Program-made: the position numbers and the translations under genes | Part shown: one piece after another, positions 1-10,669 of the stretch | How the letters are laid out: each line of letters opens with the position of its first letter | Numbering within the stretch: the stretch's first letter is position 1 | Notes under the pieces: generated by a model | What the model saw: only the letters and a program-made list of their open reading frames with translations | What the model was told of the DNA's origin: nothing | The model's database searches: none | Source of the DNA: Brachypodium distachyon | Lineage: Eukaryota > Streptophyta > Magnoliopsida > Poales > Poaceae | Length of the DNA: 64,000 bases | Assembly (NCBI RefSeq): GCF_000005505.3 | Contig: NC_016132.3 | Span: forward strand, 21,938,501-22,002,500 | Reading direction: 5' to 3'

Positions 1-2
1 AA

Positions 3-59
3 GGGCAAGATCTTGTCCATGCCTGGAACGGCGACAAGTTCCGGCGTTTCTACGCCTAA
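3..59 (+). pseudogene. C-terminal end of gypsy integrase/polyprotein (element D)
   Basis: Frame 3 reads 18 codons ending in HAWNGDKFRRFYA and a TAA at 57-59. The same kind of ending (NSWN..LRKFYP-stop) closes the integrase of elements B and C, so this is the end of the D polyprotein. Only the tail is in the window, so whether the gene was intact cannot be judged. Confidence 0.7.
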
Positions 60-1150
60 GGAGAACCTTCAAGGGCAATCCTTGCCGCTCCCAAAGGAGA
101 CCATCAGCGCCCAACCGGCCTCTTCCCTACGAAACTTCGAGGGATCATAAGCGCCAACGAGGCCACGTCTACATAACGCTTGTAAGTGCCCATCGGGCCA
201 TGCCTTAAGACAAGAAAGCAAGGATCAATAAAAACAAGTCCTTGAGACAAAAATTAAGAGTGACAAGAGACACTCACACGACTCATCGTCGTAGAAGAGC
301 CGCTGCCCCTGTGCTGCTCGCCGAGGAATGCGAAAAGACCTCCGTTGGCCTAAGCGTCCTCTAAAAATGTGCACGGACATAGGTCGCTACTAGCGACTTG
401 TTCCTTGGTGGATCCTAGCGTGCCTCGAGGCCATCCGCCAAGTAGAACCAAGTCCCCCGAGGACCGGAAGCTCCTTAAAACACATTTAAGGAGAACCGTA
501 AATGAGCGAGTTATGCATGAGCATACTTACCTCGGAGAACCATGCTACCCGTATGCGAGACGTCGCGCACGGGCCTGCATGATAGTAACCGGGCTAAGGC
601 TCCATAATAATCGCGGGAAAGCATAGCTTCCTGAAGTTCGAAGAAGAAAATTCCGCATGAAATTTCCTGAACGGCAGGTCGAAGTGTCCGGATCACTACC
701 GGCATATCGATAGCGACCCTCACAAGGGTACTAGGAGCCGTGGCTCGTAACCATGGCCTAAGGCGCCGAAGCCAAGTCGTATCCCAACGGCGACAGCAAT
801 TGATGGCACAAAAGTGCAATCATAGCGAACGATCGCGAGCTGTATAAACTAAGGAAATATAGTACTTCAGAAGAAGGAAATAGAGTACTCCAAAAAACAC
901 ATGTCGAGCCAAGTTAACATTTCCGATAATGTCGACTACATGGTGAAACATGAGAAATACATGCCAAGCTAGGTTAACATTTCCGATAATGTTTACTACA
1001 TAGTAAAGCATGAAACACAACAAAAAAGATGCCTTACGACCTCTACGACTAAGAGCCTAAGCATGCTAGACATGAGGCTAAGTCAAGTGGGGATATGCAA
1101 CATCGCATAAGTAAGCAGCTGAGGTACATCACCACCTCCAAGGGCGACGA
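60..1150 (+). other. Noncoding linker between pol and antisense gene of element D
   Basis: No convincing coding frame is seen. The stretch corresponds in position to the linkers at 10670-12074 (C) and 22219-24272 (B). It contains a two-copy 60-bp tandem repeat at 898-1017. Confidence 0.5.
898..1017. repeat. Tandem repeat, 2 x 60 bp
   Basis: Two diverged copies with a 60-bp period both contain GTTAACATTTCCGATAATGT, at 913 and 973. The repeat lies in the linker of element D. Confidence 0.75.
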
Positions 1151-1912
1151 GGCTCACGCCTCACCGTCACCCTCCTGAAGAGCAGGCTCAAGGTAACGCA
1201 CGAAACGTCGAGCCTGAGCGCGAAGAGGAGCACCCTGGTCCGCCAGAAACTTCTTCGCCTCGTGAGACATCTCACCCTCAAGCCCGCTCATCCCGGCACC
1301 GCCGTCAAGGACTGCCGCAACCGCCGACGAAACAAGTCGGGCTCCCGTACTCAGGAGGCACTTCTTCACGGTAGGCTCAATGAGCTCCACCTCGGAAGTA
1401 AGCACCCTACTCACCTCATCCACCGTGCGACACGGAGGAAGATCCGGCTGGGGAACGCTCCTCAGGCAAGTCATCGTCTCCCGAATCTCGGTGGCCTGGG
1501 CAAGCAAAAGCGAAACCACCTCAGGACGACGATCCGGTGGAGGACGAGCACGAGGAGCAAGCATCTGGACGTCACCCGCTGTCGCTAACTCCACCTTGAG
1601 GGAAGCCGCCTCCGCGCGGGCATGCTCCCTATCAAGGTTGGCCACGACCAAGTCCTCCTCAACTCGACGGCTCCTCGCGATCTCGTCCTTCTGGCGCTCC
1701 TCAGCAAGTCGAGCCCTGGTCTCCGCGGCCGCGAGCTCCGCCAAAACACAGGAAAGCTCAGCCTCCACGGCCTCGCGCCGCACCCTCTCTGAAGCCAACT
1801 CACTCAAGGCAAGGGTAGAATTGGACATCTCCACGTCCAAGGCAGCGGAAAGCGCCCCCACCTGAGTCTTCAGGGCAGGAAGGGCACCCACGGCCTCGAC
1901 CAAGCCTCTCAC

Positions 1913-1981
1913 CTGCAAAGAAGAGGAAGTTAGCACAAAGCTAACCCAAAGGGCAATGGGAGATACGTCACGGATGCTCAC
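1913..1981 (-). other. Putative intron in antisense gene D
   Basis: The donor reads CTG|GTGAGC and the acceptor TTTGCAG|GTGAGA on the minus strand, 69 nt apart. It joins the proline-rich frame to the coiled-coil frame. Confidence 0.6.
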
Positions 1982-2097
1982 CAGCTCCAGTGTCACGAAA
2001 GGGTCTCTCGCTCCGTCCTCGGACGTCGGAAGCGCTCCATCCCTTGCCTGAGTCGGGGGATCGCCCTCGAGAACCCCGGCCTCCGCGGCCCTCGCAC

Positions 2098-2173
2098 CTA
2101 AAAACAAGCCAAGAAGATCGTGTCAAAATCATTCTGAAAAAGAATGATGTGAACAAAAGAGAAGGACACTCAC
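2098..2173 (-). other. Putative intron in antisense gene D
   Basis: The donor is CGG|GTGAGTGT and the acceptor TTTTTAG|GTGCGA on the minus strand, 76 nt apart, with a T-rich tract before the acceptor. Size and setting match the introns of the C, A and B copies. Confidence 0.6.
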
Positions 2174-3833
2174 CCGAGGTAGGAGCATCCTCCTCAGGGC
2201 GCTCGCGACCAATAGAGAACACCTGGACGCCCGCACCGCTGGCTCCGGTCGACAACTCCACCACGGAGTCGCTCCGAAGCCGAAGCCCCGTCTCATGAGC
2301 GAAAGCCTCAACCTCGTGACTCGAAGGAGGAAGAACTTGCTCAAGTCCAATCTTCCCCTTCATGTGCAGATCCAAGGTCATCCTCAGGGGAGATCTCGAC
2401 TCGCCCACGACAGGACCTGCCGAATCCGCCGGGGCGTAGTCAAGGGAAGGAGAAGGAGTCGGGGGAGCTTTCCTCTTGCATCCGCTCGACGGACGAGGGA
2501 CCGGCGCGACATGCGCCGCCAGGCCTAGCACCGCCGCTGCCGCCTTCGCCTTCCCACAGGAATCCCGCAGCTTGGACCCCACCGCCAACATCGACGGTGC
2601 AGCCAAGCGGGAGTAGCGATCGCCCACTCGAAGAAGGCGACCAAGCTTCGGATCCTGTCGCACAGGCACCATCTTCCCGAAGCACCTCGCGATGATGTTG
2701 TGACATCCCCCCTCTCTGATCTTGGCCTCGTAGTCACAGTGCTCTGGCCCGCCGTACGGACCTATCAGCTGCGTGGCCCACAATGCCGCCCTCTCCTCGG
2801 AAAACGTCGCTGAAAAAAGACAAGCCCAAAGTTGCTAAGTACCTTCCCAAGGGAAAACAATCGAGGCGCGAAGGGGAGAGGAGCGCCACTCATGTGCGGT
2901 GACAAGCTGCGGAGGACGGAAAGATCGAGGGATCCCAATCTCGGACCTCGGATGAGTCCTCATCATGAAGCGTCCCGCCATCACCATCTCCTTCATGAGG
3001 TCACGAAAGCTCCTCTCGGTAGACACCTCCTTGATCTTGGCCACCTTCCAAAGGTCGGCTGACCGAGGATCGCCAAGGTGGGACACCTCCCTGAGACCTC
3101 CGGCCCCAGAGTGCCGGGGGAGATCACCCGTGTGTCGAAGACGGGTCTTCGAAGCCCGGAGAAGAAACCACTGGGACTCCCACTTGACGAACAACTTCTC
3201 CGCTCTTTTTCCCGGCATGAGCAGGAAGTCGTCCCTAAAGCCGGAACGAAGCCTCAGGTTCACCGAACCAAAGGCACTCAGAGCAAAGCTGTCCGGGGTA
3301 AGCAACTCCCTCACCTCCACAGTGAAGTAGAACAGCAGAAGCTTCATCGAGGGCTCCTCGTGAAGCACCGTCCCGCACAGCCACCTGAAAACGTTCAACC
3401 TCACAATCGTCGACGGGTGAAGCTGGGCCAACTCGATGCCGTACGTCTTCAGGAACTCCAGCAGGAAGGGGTGAACAGGCACACACAGGCCGGCGTGGAA
3501 CCTGGCCGAGAATGCCACGATGCATCCCGGACGCCGCCGCTGGTCGAGCCTCACCTCCTCACCATCAGGCAAGATACCATCCCCCTTGGGGAAGTACCCC
3601 GCCTCCTCCAGCTGAGCAAGATCCTCGGGGCTCATCGACGAAGGAAGAAGGTGGTCGTGCGTCCAACCTCCGCCATCCACCGGCGCTGTCGAAACCAAGG
3701 GAGGGGCCGTAAATCCTACGTGGCGACGACCAAGTCAACATTCTGCAAGCACGAGTCAAAGACACCTACGTGGCGCGGTCAATCCTACGTGGCAGAGTAA
3801 GACTAGTCAACGAGTCAAGCCTCTCATGCCATG

Positions 3834-4091
3834 GTCAAGGGGTCAAATGAGCTAGAGTGGGGGGCAAGAAAAGTGAGAGGAGGGGGCCCTTGGTCCATGG
3901 TGGACCATGGACCAAGCCATACTTTTCTCACATGGTGCACACAAAAGTTATGGACCAAAGGAGTCAAGGGGTCAAATGAGCTAGAGTGGGGGGCAAGAAA
4001 AGTGAGAGGAGGGGGCCCTTGGTCCATGGTGGACCATGGACCAAGCCATACTTTTCTCACATGGCGCACACAAAAGTTATGGACCAAAGGA
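3834..4091. repeat. Near-identical tandem duplication, 2 x 129 bp
   Basis: Copies 3834-3962 and 3963-4091 differ at one position that I could find (GTGCACA versus GCGCACA). Each copy holds a perfect inverted repeat with 12-bp arms. The near-identity indicates a recent duplication inside the LTR. Confidence 0.92.
3889..3916. repeat. Perfect 12-bp inverted repeat (hairpin), present twice
   Basis: CTTGGTCCATGG at 3889-3900 is followed after TGGA by its exact reverse complement at 3905-3916. The same hairpin recurs 129 bp downstream in the second duplicate. A role is not known. Confidence 0.85.
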
Positions 4092-4413
4092 GCTACTTTT
4101 TCCCTTTTGCCCCCACTTTTCTCTCTCCCTCAAGGGTCGGCATGGTCATTAGAGTTCCGAGGGTATCCTAACCTTGATACTTGGAAAGACGCGTTCGGTC
4201 CAAGTACGAGGCGGCCCCGACGAACCTCTCGCCAAAAGGTGTCTTGAGAAGATCCGCTCGGCCCAAGCCCTTAGCTAACAACCCCCTCGAAACTTTTCCT
4301 AACATAGGATTAAGTCGCACCCGCAGGGTCGACTGAACCTATTCAAAAAATATCGACGTGTCAACTTGTCCAAGTGTACGGCGACCTTCGCTATAAGGCC
4401 GGCGTACACGCCC

Positions 4414-4423
4414 TATATTTATA
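4414..4423 (+). promoter_or_regulatory. TATA-like box of element D LTR
   Basis: TATATTTATA lies about 60 nt before the LTR end, in the expected plus orientation for element D transcription. It implies a short R/U5 region. Confidence 0.5.
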
Positions 4424-4485
4424 CCCGCACTTGTGCCATCGAGCATTGGCACCCCTTACTCTAATTGTTGTCAAGAACAACAACA

Positions 4486-4509
4486 GATCATAACTAATAA
4501 TTCTCAACA
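4486..4509 (-). repeat. Remnant of copia 3' LTR (U3 start)
   Basis: On the minus strand it starts TGTTGAGAATTATTAG and follows a polypurine tract. The inner 19 bases (AGAATTATTAGTTATGATC on the minus strand) recur at the end of the copia 5' LTR near 36427-36445. It is cut at 4486 by element D. Confidence 0.75.
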
Positions 4510-4520
4510 CTCCCCCTTGA
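4510..4520 (-). other. Copia polypurine tract
   Basis: On the minus strand TCAAGGGGGAG lies directly before the TGTTG start of the 3' LTR, the usual position of the plus-strand primer in LTR elements. Confidence 0.7.
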
Positions 4521-4918
4521 TCAATTTGCTCCGTTGATATGTATATTCTTGAATCATCATGGAATCTTGTAATCTTGTAATTTCCTCCAAAAACCCTGTG
4601 GGAAAAATATTGAGGAAAATAATACTGATATTGATATGTTGTGAAAACTCCTTCCTAAAAACCCAATGTGAAAAATAAGGAGAAAATGGTACAACATATA
4701 TTGGATATTGTTTCTTGATAATTCATATAGAATTATGTGAACAATAAATATGCCTTGTATATTATCCACAAAAACCCCGGTGGGGAAAATAGAAAATATG
4801 ACATATAATCTTATGTTAATAGTGTCTCATTAAAAACCTTTTATGAGAAACTAGCGAGTAAAACTCATAATAGGAAAAGAGTGCAATATGTTGTTATGAA
4901 CAGGTTAATTTTAGGTGA

Positions 4919-6047
4919 ATACTCCTCCTGATCCTTGCAAAAAATTTAAGTCGTCGCATACCAATCCCATAGACACATTTTTGAAATGTGGAGTTGGGTA
5001 AGGACTTAGTGAACAAATTTGCAAGGTTATCACATGATTTAGTTTGCAAGATATTTATCTCCCCATTTTGTTGTAATTCATGAGGATAGAATAGTTAGGT
5101 GCAATATGTTTAGTTATATTGCTTTTTATATAACCTGTTTGCATCTGTGCAACACAGGCAGAATTATCATCATAGATAATTGTTGGTGATTCAATCGAAC
5201 CAATACCACATAGATCCCCCTGATTGGGGCTCGAGGTATTTGTAAATGACGGAAAATACAATTATTCCTCACATAGATCCCAAATTTGTGAATGGCCATT
5301 GATGTACACTGGTGATATCGGCATTTAACCGAATAATCGCAGATGGGAAATCTATGCTAGATGTCCACGTATAAATAGGATAGGGGAATTATTACAATAT
5401 GCAGTTGTTCACTTATGAATTAAGTCAGCAGTGTGTAGAACTGCGTGACCTAACATGAGGTTGGTAAGTTGCAATTCATTAGTAAAAATCATGTGTAATG
5501 AGCTATATCCTTTGATCAGATATTCAAATCAAACCATTCTGAGTTTGAACATATGGGACATAGTGTTGAGCTTCAACCCCCCAAAACCATGCAATAATCA
5601 TTGAAAGCATGTAAGGAGAATTCTGCAACATTGTCAATTCGAATTGATTTAATTCGATATTCAGCATTATGAGCTTGTAGTTTACTACATTGGCTCATTA
5701 TTTAGCATATACATGGTTTTGTGTGGATAGAAGACACATGTGAGACATCGTGTAGATGAACTTATTGAACCATGAAATACAGGGAAAGTCCGGACCATGG
5801 TTGTATGCAACCACAATTATCACTTTGAATGTGTTCAAGGAATTTGAGTGGTTTTGCTAGTATTTTGAGATATGAAGGTCCCAAAGTTAGCTTTCATGTA
5901 GCACAAATAGTGCACTTGGAATCTGAATATTGAGGAAATTTAGCAGTATTTAAACCATGACCAATGGATTGGAATTGCTACTAGTTTTTCACATCATCCC
6001 TAATCCAGGGTGACAATGGCGACTATGCCACATTTGGAATGTACTAA
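4919..6047 (-). pseudogene. Degenerate copia integrase and RNase H
   Basis: Minus-strand translation across several frames and stops gives a pre-integrase motif near 6010-5985 (HPGLGMM) and integrase-core fragments through about 5250. It then jumps, with the reverse transcriptase missing, to an RNase H end with IYDDNSACVAQM (about 5185-5150) and TKHIAP. The final pol-like segment, with MRRLK-type residues, lies near 4950. Many stops and a large internal deletion make it a relic. Confidence 0.75.
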
Positions 6048-6889
6048 TGTCGGAGCACGGGTCTCCGGCACCGAGGATGCCGAGCACCCCCTTTTTGGTT
6101 CGGTGGAGGGCGAGGCGATTGCTCCGGCGATCGCCAGCGTGACGATAGACACGAAGTGTTGACACGTGAACTTACCCAGGTTCGGGCCACCCAGATGTGT
6201 AACACCCTACGTCATGCTTTTTGTTATATTCAAGATTACGTATGTGGCCTACAAGGTGCCCCAGGAGTTCCCGGGGAGCTACTTGGCTATGTCTCTAACT
6301 AGCGCTAGAACTAAGATTGGTCGGAACCCTTTGACTGGTGGCATTGGTCCTCCTTTTATAGACAAGGGGATACCACAGGTACCATGCATGCAGCGTGACA
6401 CGTCTCCTAGATGCGTGTCACAACCACAAGAAAAACACTCCCACTGATCGCTGGATGCCATGCAGCGCTCGGTTCACTGTACACCGTAGAGAAAATGATT
6501 TGTAGAGTAGACACCCTAGCCTTACTCAGCAAGACTAGGCCTGCTGATAGGACTCCTGTCGGTGCATTAAATGCACCGCGCCTGCAGTCTTGTCCCGTCT
6601 TCACTGTTCTGCGGGCCCCGCCTGCATGCCCGAGCGTGGGTTGATGGGGTGCCCCTTCCCGGCTAGTGCACCCGGCCAGCTGCTGGGGAGCCATTTCTCC
6701 CACTTCCTGGGACCGGGTTCCCTGGAGCTTCTTCTATTCCGGCCCTTAGCTTCGCCTTCACCAAAAACCGTCTCGTTGAGGCAGGCTTTCCGGACCCATC
6801 GCTTCCCGGGAGGCCTTCCTAACGGGCCTTCGTCACTGGCGACCCACGCGTCCCGTATCAGTGGGACCCCGTGGGCCACTAGTACGACA
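6048..6889 (-). repeat. LTR of element C (3' LTR, 842 bp)
   Basis: On the plus strand it begins TGTCGGAGCACGG at 6048 and ends AGTACGACA at 6889. The equivalent LTR of element A is 33358-34183 (826 bp). Ends are TG..CA. A TATA-like box on the minus strand lies at 6354-6361. Confidence 0.88.
6354..6361 (-). promoter_or_regulatory. TATA box of element C LTR
   Basis: The minus strand reads CTATAAAAGGAGG, the right orientation for transcription of gag-pol. The same box occurs at 33661-33667 (A), 20472-20479 and 30734-30741 (B). Confidence 0.6.
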
Positions 6890-7192
6890 GCAGCCCCCGG
6901 GCATGGGCCGGCAGCCTTGAAGCTCCCGGTAAGTGCTATCCTCGGTCGGTTGCCGGGCTACGCCCTATCCGACGCGTGGGTCCCAAGGGGAGTCCCCTTG
7001 GTACCCGGCCTTGTGGGCCGCATTTACTGCTCCACTCTTTCGAGCGAAATGGTCGGGCGCACGATTTCGTGCCTTATCTCCCTTAATCACCAGAGAGTTA
7101 AGGCCACGTCGCACACCCCCATCTTAATCCCCGATTCTTTAGGGCACTTTATTGCTGATCGTGGGGGTGTCCGTTGCGGCCCGCCAGCCCCG

Positions 7193-7199
7193 ATAAATA
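7193..7199 (+). promoter_or_regulatory. TATA-like box for the antisense gene of element C
   Basis: ATAAATA in the context CCCCGATAAATACCC lies 105 nt before the ATG at 7304, in the internal region just inside the LTR. The same box and surroundings are conserved before the A copy (18336-18342), where the ATG is also about 110 nt away. This suggests a dedicated promoter on the strand opposite to gag-pol. Confidence 0.55.
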
Positions 7200-8770
7200 C
7201 CCAAGGCTGGCGGCGAGCACTCCCCATTGCCTCTTGCTTCTGCCATTGCCCCCCAAGCTCCCCGCGCGCCAACTCCAACCAAACCACTCCCCCACCGCTC
7301 TCAATGTCTTCCAAGGGCCATAATCGTCCCAAGCGGAGCACCAACAAAGGGGAGAAGCGCGAGAAGGTTAGTAAGAAGGAGCTATATCGGACCGAGCTCG
7401 GAAGGATGAGGAAGCTTGGGCCAAGTTGGCCTTCTTCCCCCCCGGGGACAACGGCGAGTGGGTTGACAAGTTGGTCTTGGCGCTCGCCACCAAGCACAAC
7501 GAGTACGGGCCAACGTGGATTCTCCCCGTTGGCGCGGAGCGCGACCAGCAGTACTTCCGGGTCTTCGGAAGATTCATCCTAGCCGGGTTCGTGCCGCCAC
7601 ACTCTTTTTTCCTTTCCGCCATCATGGAGACCTACGGGCACATCATGGCGCAGATTCACCCCACGTCGTTCTTCACATTGGCTGTCTTCCAACACCTCTG
7701 TGAAGCGTTCGTGGGGGTGATGCCATCGGAGGCTCTGTTTCGCCACTACTACTACCCGAGGGTGGAGGGGAAGGCTCCCCTGTCCTCGACAGGGTCAAGT
7801 CGGAGTTCATCCGGCTTGGGAAGAAGAAGATCAAGCACGAGTGGCGCCGCGACTGGTGCTGGGTGCACAACGATGAGCTCCAGGAGTTCCACGAGGAGCC
7901 CCGCAGGCCCCCGAAGGGCTCTGATGACTGGACGCTTTGTGACCAGAAGGACGAGGAGCTGGCCCCAATTTGTGCCAAGATCAAGGCGCTCCGTGCGACT
8001 GGGCTCACAGACACGGATGTGGCGTGCCACTTCATCGGGAGGCGCGTGGCTCCCCTGCAGCGGCGCTCACATCCGGCGTGGATGTACACTGGGCCAGGCG
8101 ACGGAACCCGGCTGCAGCGCACAGACCTCCTGCCGGAGGAGGTGCAATTCTGGGTGAAGAGCATCACCGGCGAGGACGAAGCCTACCGGCTGCCACCGCT
8201 TGGAGCACACCCACTCCACGCCGGGATCCTGAACCCGGGAGCCCAGGATCTCCCACTCTGCGATGAGTGGGGGATCATGGAGGATCCCTCGGTGCAGCCC
8301 TCCCCCCCCCCCCCCCCCCGCAGCCTCGGCAAGGGCAAGGAGCCGGCTGCCGATTCGGGGAAGGGGGCCAAGGCCAGGGATCCGCCAGGCCAGAGGACTC
8401 GGACTCCGACGACTCCTCGCTGGGGTCGGAGGAGACCTCAGCGACGACGACGACGACGATGACGACGCTCCCCCGGCAGCCAGCGGGATCGCCTCCCCCC
8501 GGAAGCCAGCGGGGTTGCGCCGGAAGAGGACGACGAGGAAGACGACGTCCCCCTGGTGAGGCAATCTGCAGCGGAGCGGGCAAGCAGGCAGGAGACAAGC
8601 CCGCAGACCCAGGAGCCTCACACCGACGTGGGGGTTGGGGCCTCCGGCGGTAGTGATGCGGCTGCAGCAGCTGCTCCGACTACCTTGGCAGCTCCGCCAG
8701 TTCCCCTCGCGAGCGGCCCCCCGGCAAAGAGCATCCTGGCGGACAGGGTGCTCAAGCTCAAACCGGTGGG

Positions 8771-8848
8771 GTGAGTTCAATGCTGCTCTAAACACTTTAG
8801 ATTTTGCAAACTTTTCATGTCTGCTTAACTTATTTTGACATTTTCTAG
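8771..8848 (+). other. Intron 1 of antisense gene C
   Basis: The donor GGTGG|GGTGAGT-type site at 8771 and the acceptor TTTTCTAG at 8848 enclose a 78-nt T-rich segment. The A copy has the equivalent intron at 19315-19394. Confidence 0.7.
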
Positions 8849-9026
8849 TTCTTCGAGGAAGAGGAGGCAAACCAGCACGTCGCAGGCAGCCCCGACCAAG
8901 AAGGCCCGCCCGGCATCGGGCGGCAGTGACCAAGGCGCCGCTGATGCGACGGTTGCGGTGGCAGCAGCTGTTGTTGGGGACTCAAGGGTCCCCGACTCGA
9001 GCTCGTAGGGCACCGGCCCGGCGGCA

Positions 9027-9085
9027 GTACGTGCAAGCTTCAATATTTCTTTTACTTATCTGCGCCTTCTCCTGGACTGACGCAG
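9027..9085 (+). other. Intron 2 of antisense gene C
   Basis: GTACGTGCAA at 9027 and the acceptor GACGCAG ending at 9085 enclose 59 nt. The equivalent intron in A is 19528-19587 with the same GTACGTGCAA donor. Confidence 0.65.
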
Positions 9086-10669
9086 GTGCTCTTCGTGCAG
9101 TTCCCGGGGATGCTCCGGCTGCGCCGCGCTCACAGAGGTGCGGGTAATCGACCTCACCGGCGAGGTCGACGACGATGCTCCGGCGGAGGTTGCCTCCGTC
9201 GGAGCCGTTCAACAATCTGCCCCGGCGCCTGCCGGGGCCGCGACTGCTGCCACAGGCGACGCCATCTGTGGCAGGCGACACGGAGCAGCCTCCGCCAGCC
9301 GGAGCAGGCGGCGGTGCTCTGGAGAAGACTCCGAGCCCCCAGCCCGCCCCTTTGGACGGGCAAGGGGCAGCGGGGCTTGGCCAGGCCGGGGGTGCGTCGT
9401 CGAATTCCAACGCGCCCTCGGGATCTCAAACGGTTGCGGCGGGGTCCTCCTCCTCCACCGGAACCGCCTTCAGCCCGGGAGCAGGGGAGCTCGCCAAGCG
9501 GTCCTGGGGTCAGATTACTTTGTCCCCAGCGTGTTCCAGCAAGGACACCAAGTGATCGACAACATCCAGCAACAGCAGCACCACGCCCGCATGGTGGCGG
9601 AATTGGGCGCAGCGCGATGGGAGGCGGAGGAGCAGCGCGCCGATCTGCAGCGGCTCCGAGGGGAGCTCCAGCAAGCGCAGTAAGCCAGGGCGGCGCCCGC
9701 CGTGCAAGGGGTGCCAGAGGCTGAAGTCCTCCGGCAGTTGTGGGACCTCCAGCAAGAGCACTGGCGGGAGCTCGAGCTGGTGAAGGCCACGCACGCCAAG
9801 AGTGAGGAGGAGCACCAGGCGGCTCTGGGCTCGTTCCAGGGGCGTCTCCGGGAGAAGACGGACTTACTGTCCAACTACTCCCTGGAGATCCAGTGCCTCC
9901 GCCGTGAGGTCGGAGAGCTGGAGACGGCGGCTGCAACAGCAGCCGAAGCCTTGACGCGCCGGGAGAAGGAGCTGCAGGACCAGGCTCGCTCCTGGAAGCG
10001 CGAGCTTGCCGGGCAGCTCAAGGCCGCCTAGGAAGCCAGCTCGTCCCTTCAGAGCAAGCTTGACATGGCGCAGCAGGAACTCCAGCTAGTCGACGACGAT
10101 AACACCAAGAAGGCGTCCGAGATCGGCAGGCTGAAGTCTGAGTGCCGCGAACACAAGCTGCAGGCCCAGGAAGCTCGCGGTGCGTGCATCGAGCTGCAGG
10201 CCCGCAGGACAGGGGAGGTAGCTAGGCTGAAGAAGCTGGCGGACTCGACGTTGGAGGCGCTGCAGGGGTTCGACATCCCGGTGGCCTCCTTCGACGGGGC
10301 GAACATGGGCAGCTTCACCTCCTTCGCGGACTTCGTTGGTCGGCTGAGCGGCCTGCAGAACTGCGTCACGGCCTTCGAGGACCAGCAAGTCGGCCTTGCA
10401 GCCGAGCAGGTCGCCGGGCAAATCCTTACCCGGGTCCACTCCGCCCACCCCGACTTCCCGTTCGAGTCGGTCTTCGACGCCTGGTCGGAGGAGGAAGAGG
10501 CCAAGACCCACCGGGAAGCGGTGCAGGGTGTGGTGGACGAGATGGTGGCGCGGATGTAGGGCAAGGTCGACGAAGCCGATGCCGCTGACGAGGTGGTTGC
10601 CGGGGAAGCCCCCGGCGCCGAGGATGCACCTGACGCCGACGCAGCCGCCCCGGGAGCGCCTCCTGCATG

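Larger units (their letters stand above)
1154..3698 (-). pseudogene. Antisense gene of element D: gypsy-type transposon domain plus coiled coil
   Basis: The gene reads opposite to the element's pol. The N-terminal block (3698-2835, first ATG codon about 3635) has the conserved core of the plant 'putative gypsy type transposon' family, with PVHPFLLEFLKTYGIELAQLHP and a following LF.W motif; related cores occur at 7426, 18620 and 20743. The middle block (2783-1968) is proline- and serine-rich. The C-terminal block (2107-1154) is a long heptad-rich coiled coil. Short introns with good borders link the frames: 2098-2173 (76 nt) and 1913-1981 (69 nt). A third candidate at 2810-2842 is only 33 nt, shorter than usual for plants, so that junction is doubtful. 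It is a TE accessory gene of unknown biochemical role; 'transposase' is only a family name. Whether it is expressed or functional is unknown. Confidence 0.65.
1..4485 (+). mobile_element. Gypsy element D, 3' part (cut by left window edge)
   Basis: This is the 3' portion of a plus-strand Ty3/gypsy LTR retrotransposon. In order it holds the last codons of pol (3-59), a noncoding stretch, an antisense gene on the minus strand (about 1154-3698), a purine-rich tract (3699-3706) and a 3' LTR (about 3709-4485). The order pol, antisense ORF, LTR is the one seen in elements C, A and B, which are inverted. The right end, ...CAACA at 4485, abuts GATCA, a sequence that belongs to the copia 3' LTR. D therefore inserted into that LTR. 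The 5' half lies outside the window. Assignment to the Tat-like group rests on the antisense ORF layout and is inference. Confidence 0.8.
3709..4485 (+). repeat. 3' LTR of gypsy element D
   Basis: The left border is placed after the purine-rich tract AAGGGAGGGG near 3697-3706. The terminal TG is not obvious there, so this border is approximate. The right end ...AACAACA at 4485 is firm because copia LTR sequence follows. A TATA-like box lies at 4414-4423. The LTR contains a near-identical tandem duplication (3834-4091). Confidence 0.6.
4486..6047 (-). mobile_element. Ty1/copia element, left (3') remnant
   Basis: From right to left on the minus strand it holds pre-integrase and integrase fragments, an RNase H end, noncoding sequence, a polypurine tract (4510-4520) and 24 bp of 3' LTR (4486-4509). 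The other part of the same element lies at 34184-36450. D interrupts its LTR at 4486 and gypsy element C interrupts its body at 6047. Its base composition is AT-rich, unlike the gypsy elements. Confidence 0.8.
7304..10559 (+). pseudogene. Antisense gene of element C: gypsy-type transposon domain plus coiled coil
   Basis: ATG 7304 starts a lysine-rich N-terminus (MSSKGHNRPKRSTNKG). The conserved domain follows (7426-8157), with FILAGFVPPHSFFLSAIMET and HPTSFFTLAVFQHL. After an acidic/proline-rich linker with a 17-C run (8302-8318) come intron 1 (8771-8848) and intron 2 (9027-9085). One frame, 9138-10559, then encodes a Gln/Glu/Arg-rich coiled coil with only two in-frame stops (TAA 9681, TAG 10029). 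Frameshifts are seen near 7385 (two extra bases relative to the A copy) and near 7791 (about 22 bases lost), so the copy is dead. It belongs to the plant 'putative gypsy type transposon' family; the molecular role is not known. Confidence 0.7.

Noticed and set aside
2810..2842. 33-nt GT..AG segment in the antisense gene of D, taken as an intron
   Set aside because: Too short for efficient plant splicing; kept only as a doubtful candidate in the gene entry.
3831..4247. 138-codon frame in the D LTR
   Set aside because: It spans the 129-bp tandem duplication; the protein repeat merely reflects the DNA repeat in an LTR.
8302..8318. Run of 17 C inside the antisense gene of C, considered as a programmed slippage site
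   Set aside because: The copy is already frameshifted elsewhere, and homopolymer length may be a sequencing artefact.
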